Below are positions 60,166 to 64,000 of a stretch of DNA of 64,000 nucleotides, one piece after another. Position 1 is the stretch's first letter, and the number at the start of each line of letters is the position of its first letter. Location of the stretch: the NCBI RefSeq assembly GCF_000337575.1, contig NZ_AOIM01000037.1, positions 62,001 to 126,000 of the forward strand. Direction: 5' to 3'. Position numbers and translations under genes: made by a program. This stretch comes from Natrialba hulunbeirensis JCM 10989 (GTDB lineage Archaea > Halobacteriota > Halobacteria > Halobacteriales > Natrialbaceae). Under the pieces are notes generated by a model, which saw nothing but the letters and a program-made list of their open reading frames with translations, searched no databases and was not told the DNA's origin.

Positions 60166-63100
60166 TCAGCCCCAGTTCTCCTCGTGGACCGGACGGCTCG
60201 TCACCGACGCAACCTCGAGTTCACCACCGAACGCGTCAAGTGCTTCAACGTACGCCTCGGCGCTGGCTTCCGTCGAGAGGTACGGAATCTCCTCTTCGAC
60301 GGCCATCTCCAGCGAGTCACGGTCACGGCTGACGACGAAGTCGACCTCGCCCTCGCGGATCGCCTGCGGCACGTCGTCGAACTCGGCGATGTCGAAGTGG
60401 TTCTCGAAGCCATCCACGTCGAAGTCGACAACTGCGGTTCCCTCGCTGACGGCGTTGTACGCTGCCTGCTGGGCCTTCCAGTAGGCCGTACCGAAGTCGC
60501 TCGCGGTGCCCATGACCTCGCCCGTGGACTTCATCTCCGGACCGAGACGCGGATCCGAGCCCGGCAGGCGGTCGAACGGCAGGACGACCTCCTTGATCGA
60601 GGTGTGGTCTGGCACCTGTTCACTCGCCTCGAGACTCGCGAGGGTCTCGCCGGCCATCACCTTCGCGGCGAGTTTGGCGATCGGGACGCCGGTCGCCTTC
60701 GAGACGAACGGAACGGTGCGCGAGGAGCGCGGGTTCGCTTCCAGCACGTACACCTCACCGTCCTGAACGGCGAGCTGGACGTTCATCAGGCCCTTCGTCT
60801 TCAGCGCCTCGGCGATGTCCTCCGTGACCTCGCGGACGCGAGCCAGCGTGTCGTCGTCCAGCGAGCGCGGCGGGATCATACACGCCGAGTCGCCAGAGTG
60901 GACGCCAGCGCTCTCGACGTGTTCCATAATGCCGCCGATGAGAACGTTGCGGCCGTCCGAGACGGCGTCCACGTCGAGTTCGACCGCGTTCTCGAGAAAG
61001 TCGTCCACCAGAATCGGCTTCTCCGGACTGACGCGAACTGCTTCCTCGATGTAGGTCTCGAGTTCCTCGTCGGTGTAGACGACATCCATCGCGCGGCCGC
61101 CGAGCACGTAGGACGGGCGGACCAGTACGGGGTAGCCGATATCGTGGGCCAACTCGAGTGCCTCCTCCTTCGAGAAGGCGGTGCCGCCCTCGGGTTGGGC
61201 GATCTCGAGTTCGTCCATGAGTGCGTTGAAGCGGTCACGGTCCTCGGCGAGGTCCATCGCCTCGACGCTCGTCCCCATAATCTCGCAGTCGAGGCCGCGA
61301 CGCTCGAGTTCGTCCGCGAGCGGTTCGCCGATGTTGACGGAGGTCTGGCCGCCGAACTGGACCATGACGCCATCTGCGCCGGTTGCTTCGGCCACGTCTG
61401 CGACCTCCTCGGCGGTGATCGGTTCGAAGAAGAGGCCGTCGGAGGTGTCGTAGTCCGTCGAGACGGTTTCGGGGTTGTTGTTCACCACGTGGGCGTCGAT
61501 GCCGAGTTCGCGGAGCGCACGAACCGCGTGGACCGAACAGTAGTCGAACTCGACCCCCTGACCGATGCGGATCGGACCGCCGCCGACGACGATCACGCTC
61601 TCGATTTCGGGGTCGACCTCGAGTTCGCCGGCAGCCGCCTGGCCCTCGAGTGGGCCGGATTCGAACTCGTTCTGACGCGCGGAGTAGTAGTACGGCGTCT
61701 CTGCCTCGAACTCGCCGGCGCAGGTGTCGACCTGCTTGTACGTGCGGCCGGGGACTTCCTGTTCGACGGAGCCGACATCGGTGCCGGCGGTGGTCGCGAT
61801 CGAGGCGTTCGTGTGGCCGGCGATCGCTGCCTCGGTGAAGTCACCCTCCTGTGCGGCGCGGACCGACTCCGCGATGCGGCTGTAGCGCTCGGTGTACCAC
61901 TCGAAGATGCCCGTCAGGGAAACGACCTCCTCGACGCTGTAGCCGCGTTCGAAGGCTTCGAACATCGCGTACGGACGGTCGGGGGATGGGCGCTCGAGAT
62001 AGTGGGACTCGAGTTCCTCGTCGCTCACGTCGGCCCAGTCGACGTCGGGTTCGTATTCACTCGATCGCAGGGCCTTGAGCAGCGATTCCTCGAAGCTACG
62101 GCCGATGGCCATCGCCTCGCCGGTCGACTTCATCGCGGTCGTGAGTTCGAAGTCGACGTCGTCGAACTTGTCCTTGGGCCAGCGCGGGACCTTCGTAACG
62201 ACGTAGTCGATCGCGGGCTCGAAAGCGGCGGTCGTCTCGCCGGTGATCTCGTTGTCGATCTCGTGGAGGCGCTTGCCCAGAGCGACCTTCGCGGTCACGC
62301 GGGCGATCGGGTAGCCAGTCGCTTTCGAGGCGAGCGCCGAGGAGCGGGAGACGCGCGGGTTGACCTCGACCACGCGGTACTCACCGCCGGGGGTGCCGTC
62401 GTCGTGCCAGGCGAACTGGATGTTACAGCCGCCCTGAATGCCGAGTTCGCGGATGACGTCGAGCGCCGCCGTACGCATCTCCTGGTGACCCTCGTCGGGA
62501 ACGATCTGGGAGGGCGTGACGACCGTCGACTCCCCGGTGTGGATCCCCATCGGGTCGATGTTCTCCATGTTGCAGATGATGATACAGGAGTCGTCGGCGT
62601 CGCGCATGACCTCGTACTCGTACTCGACCCAGCCCGCGATGGACTCCGTAATGAGGACCTCGCTGTTGCGCGAGAGGCGAAGCCCCTTGCGGACGCGTTC
62701 TAAGAGTTCGTCCATCTCCTCGACGACGCCCGACCCGGAGCCACCGAGGGTGTACGTCGTGCGCGCGATGACCGGTAGCCCGCCGACCTCCTCGACGGCG
62801 GCCTCGACGCGCTCGCGCAGGTCTTCCTCACTCAGACCCGTCGCGGATTCGCCCTCCTCGAGTGTGATCGTCGTCGAGCCGGGAACCGGCTGTCCGATCT
62901 TCTCCATGCGCTGGCGGAAGAGGTCGCGGTCTTCGGTCGCGTAGATCGTCTCGAGTGGCGTGCCCATAATCTCGACGTCGAACTCCTCGAGGATGCCCTC
63001 CTCGGCGAGTTCGGCGGTGACGTTGAGGCCGGTCTGACCGCCGAGACCGGCGATGACGCCGTCGGGGTTCTCCTTCCGAATGATTTCCGCGATAGCGTCG

Positions 63101-63327
63101 GTGGTGATCGGCTCGATGTAGACTTCGTCAGCCATCTCCGGGTCCGTCATGATGGTCGCCGGATTCGAATTGACGAGGACGACGCGAGCGCCTTCCTCCT
63201 GCAGCGCTCGGCAGGCCTGTGCCCCCGAATAGTCGAATTCAGCGGCCTGCCCGATCTGGATCGGGCCGCTCCCGATCAGCAGGATCGTACGCCCGTCCCC
63301 TGAGCTCTCGTCGTGGTCCGTACTCAT
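60166..63327 (-). CDS. carB: carbamoyl-phosphate synthase large subunit
   Basis: A 1053-residue enzyme that makes carbamoyl phosphate for arginine and pyrimidine synthesis. The start TILLIGSGPIQIGQAAEFDY begins the first ATP-grasp half; the second half starts near residue 560 with the related SVIVVGGGPIRIGQGVEFDY. Both halves keep their ATP-grasp core phrases (EVNPRVSRSSALASKATGYP and LEANPRSSRTVPFVSKATGV). The last 120 residues are the MGS-like allosteric domain. No carA adjoins it, so the glutaminase subunit is encoded elsewhere. A TATA-like CTTATTA is 29-35 bases before ATG 63327, fitting a short leader. Confidence 0.95.
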   Translation of the reverse strand: MSTDHDESSGDGRTILLIGSGPIQIGQAAEFDYSGAQACRALQEEGARVVLVNSNPATIMTDPEMADEVYIEPITTDAIAEIIRKENPDGVIAGLGGQTGLNVTAELAEEGILEEFDVEIMGTPLETIYATEDRDLFRQRMEKIGQPVPGSTTITLEEGESATGLSEEDLRERVEAAVEEVGGLPVIARTTYTLGGSGSGVVEEMDELLERVRKGLRLSRNSEVLITESIAGWVEYEYEVMRDADDSCIIICNMENIDPMGIHTGESTVVTPSQIVPDEGHQEMRTAALDVIRELGIQGGCNIQFAWHDDGTPGGEYRVVEVNPRVSRSSALASKATGYPIARVTAKVALGKRLHEIDNEITGETTAAFEPAIDYVVTKVPRWPKDKFDDVDFELTTAMKSTGEAMAIGRSFEESLLKALRSSEYEPDVDWADVSDEELESHYLERPSPDRPYAMFEAFERGYSVEEVVSLTGIFEWYTERYSRIAESVRAAQEGDFTEAAIAGHTNASIATTAGTDVGSVEQEVPGRTYKQVDTCAGEFEAETPYYYSARQNEFESGPLEGQAAAGELEVDPEIESVIVVGGGPIRIGQGVEFDYCSVHAVRALRELGIDAHVVNNNPETVSTDYDTSDGLFFEPITAEEVADVAEATGADGVMVQFGGQTSVNIGEPLADELERRGLDCEIMGTSVEAMDLAEDRDRFNALMDELEIAQPEGGTAFSKEEALELAHDIGYPVLVRPSYVLGGRAMDVVYTDEELETYIEEAVRVSPEKPILVDDFLENAVELDVDAVSDGRNVLIGGIMEHVESAGVHSGDSACMIPPRSLDDDTLARVREVTEDIAEALKTKGLMNVQLAVQDGEVYVLEANPRSSRTVPFVSKATGVPIAKLAAKVMAGETLASLEASEQVPDHTSIKEVVLPFDRLPGSDPRLGPEMKSTGEVMGTASDFGTAYWKAQQAAYNAVSEGTAVVDFDVDGFENHFDIAEFDDVPQAIREGEVDFVVSRDRDSLEMAVEEEIPYLSTEASAEAYVEALDAFGGELEVASVTSRPVHEENWG

Positions 63328-63714
63328 TGGTCTCGTCCGTTCGAAGTTCGCACATCGTAATAAGCCCCACGATACAATACGATTCTCGAAATGGTTTTTC
63401 GAAATTCGAACCGTCCGCGAAACCGAAGCGACACAGCGTGTCGAGCGGCCGTTCTGTATTGGTTCCCGGACGCTCCCTGTCGGTGACCGGACCGTCCATG
63501 TCAACCCGGGTATGAGTCGCCGCTAAATTCGAACTGCGTACTGTTCCGAACCCAACGTAGTAACACGCCCGTCAGGCGGTGGCATCGATGTCCGGGAAGT
63601 GATATATGTACTCGAGTGCCTACCAGATACTGCGATGAACTCAGCTACTGTCTGTGACTCTGTATACGTACGACACTGCAATCAGAATGGTCAAGAAATA
63701 GAGGTGAGCGCCTA
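63328..63714. other. divergent carB-doxX intergenic region
   Basis: About 390 bases with both promoters. Near 63390-63411 there are overlapping TTCGAAA/TTCGAA inverted motifs that could bind a regulator. A TATATG stretch lies near 63604, and a purine-rich GAGGTGAG precedes the DoxX ATG. No gene was found. Confidence 0.45.
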
Positions 63715-64000
63715 ATGTTCGAAGCTCCCGGTGCCGACGTGCTCTTCGTCGTTGCACGACTGCTCTTCGGCGGCGTCCTCGCGTTCACCGGTCTGAACCA
63801 CTTTCTGAACCTCGAGGAGATGGCGGGCTACGCCGAGTTCAAGGGCATTCCAGCGCCGACGGTGTCGGTCCTCCTCAGCGGTCTCCTGCTCGTCTTCGGC
63901 GGCATCTCGATCGTCCTCGGTATTTTCCCGGCAGTCGGCGCTGCTGGACTCGCTGTCTTCCTCGCCGTCTCGGCGATTACGATGCACGACTTCTGGAACG
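63715..64000 (+). CDS. DoxX-family membrane protein, 5' part
   Basis: The first 95 codons of a membrane protein that runs off the window end. MFEAPGADVLFVVARLLFGG, VLAFTGLNHFLNLEEM and LLSGLLLVFGGISIVLG match the DoxX/DoxD-like four-helix family, which is linked to thiosulfate or redox metabolism in some archaea but is broad. A good ribosome binding site (GAGGTGAG) lies about 7 bases upstream, unusual in this mostly leaderless region. Codons continue to the last base. Confidence 0.82.
   Translation, partial: MFEAPGADVLFVVARLLFGGVLAFTGLNHFLNLEEMAGYAEFKGIPAPTVSVLLSGLLLVFGGISIVLGIFPAVGAAGLAVFLAVSAITMHDFWN

Noticed and set aside
59953-62703. 916-codon rightward ORF opposite carB
   Set aside because: Long antisense frames are common in GC-rich haloarchaeal genes. 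carB has all family motifs on the minus strand.

Overview
The window comes from a haloarchaeon, probably of the order Natrialbales (the order is an inference). By eye it is GC-rich. Its proteins are strongly acidic, many genes look leaderless with a TATA box about 25-33 bases before the ATG, exported proteins carry twin-arginine or lipobox signals, and several genes are archaeal markers: pus10, trmY, egsA, archaeal-type proS, and a folC-folP fusion. No rRNA, CRISPR array or complete transposase was seen.

Layout. 1-7.2 kb: a MEDS sensor fragment, Pus10, a secreted HtrA-like protease, small haloarchaeal proteins, TrmY and tRNA-Pro(CGG). 7.2-10.5 kb: a lower-GC accessory patch with a membrane-anchored protein, a frameshifted pseudogene, two tandem type IV pilins and a truncated gene. 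10.5-15.9 kb: a Tat-exported PepX-like hydrolase, a membrane protein, an APC permease and a CBS protein. 16-20.7 kb: a co-oriented ThDP enzyme, MFS transporter and class III aminotransferase that look like one catabolic cassette. 20.8-29.2 kb: Nudix hydrolase, quinone oxidoreductase, proS and a large gltB. 29.4-37 kb: an ACR3-like exporter, an AhpD-like protein, an SDR enzyme, egsA (archaeal lipid backbone), a flippase-like protein and an S9 peptidase. 37.4-42.2 kb: two low-complexity membrane or secreted proteins, one unusually rich in lysine, then a glycosyltransferase and a HIT protein. 42.2-44.1 kb: two small inverted MITE-like sequences around a DUF5789 gene, then trpB with an in-frame palindromic insert. 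44.3-49.6 kb: an unknown GSSNG protein and the pstSCAB phosphate operon. 49.9-59.9 kb: YeiH-like transporter, a six-hairpin glycosidase, folCP, and a divergently arranged ABC ATPase and permease with a short leader ORF. 60-64 kb: carB and the start of a DoxX gene.

Functional links. Pus10 and TrmY act in succession on tRNA position 54, and proS and a tRNA-Pro are also here. gltB, trpB, carB and folCP are core nitrogen, amino-acid, pyrimidine and folate metabolism. The most unusual observations are the palindrome-coded 20-residue insert in TrpB, the exported Lys/Asp/Glu polyampholyte, the inverted MITE pair, a probable leaderless 23-codon leader ORF overlapping an ABC permease start, perfect inverted repeats overlapping the TATA boxes of two transporter genes, and short tandem repeats placed at or just after several stop codons.
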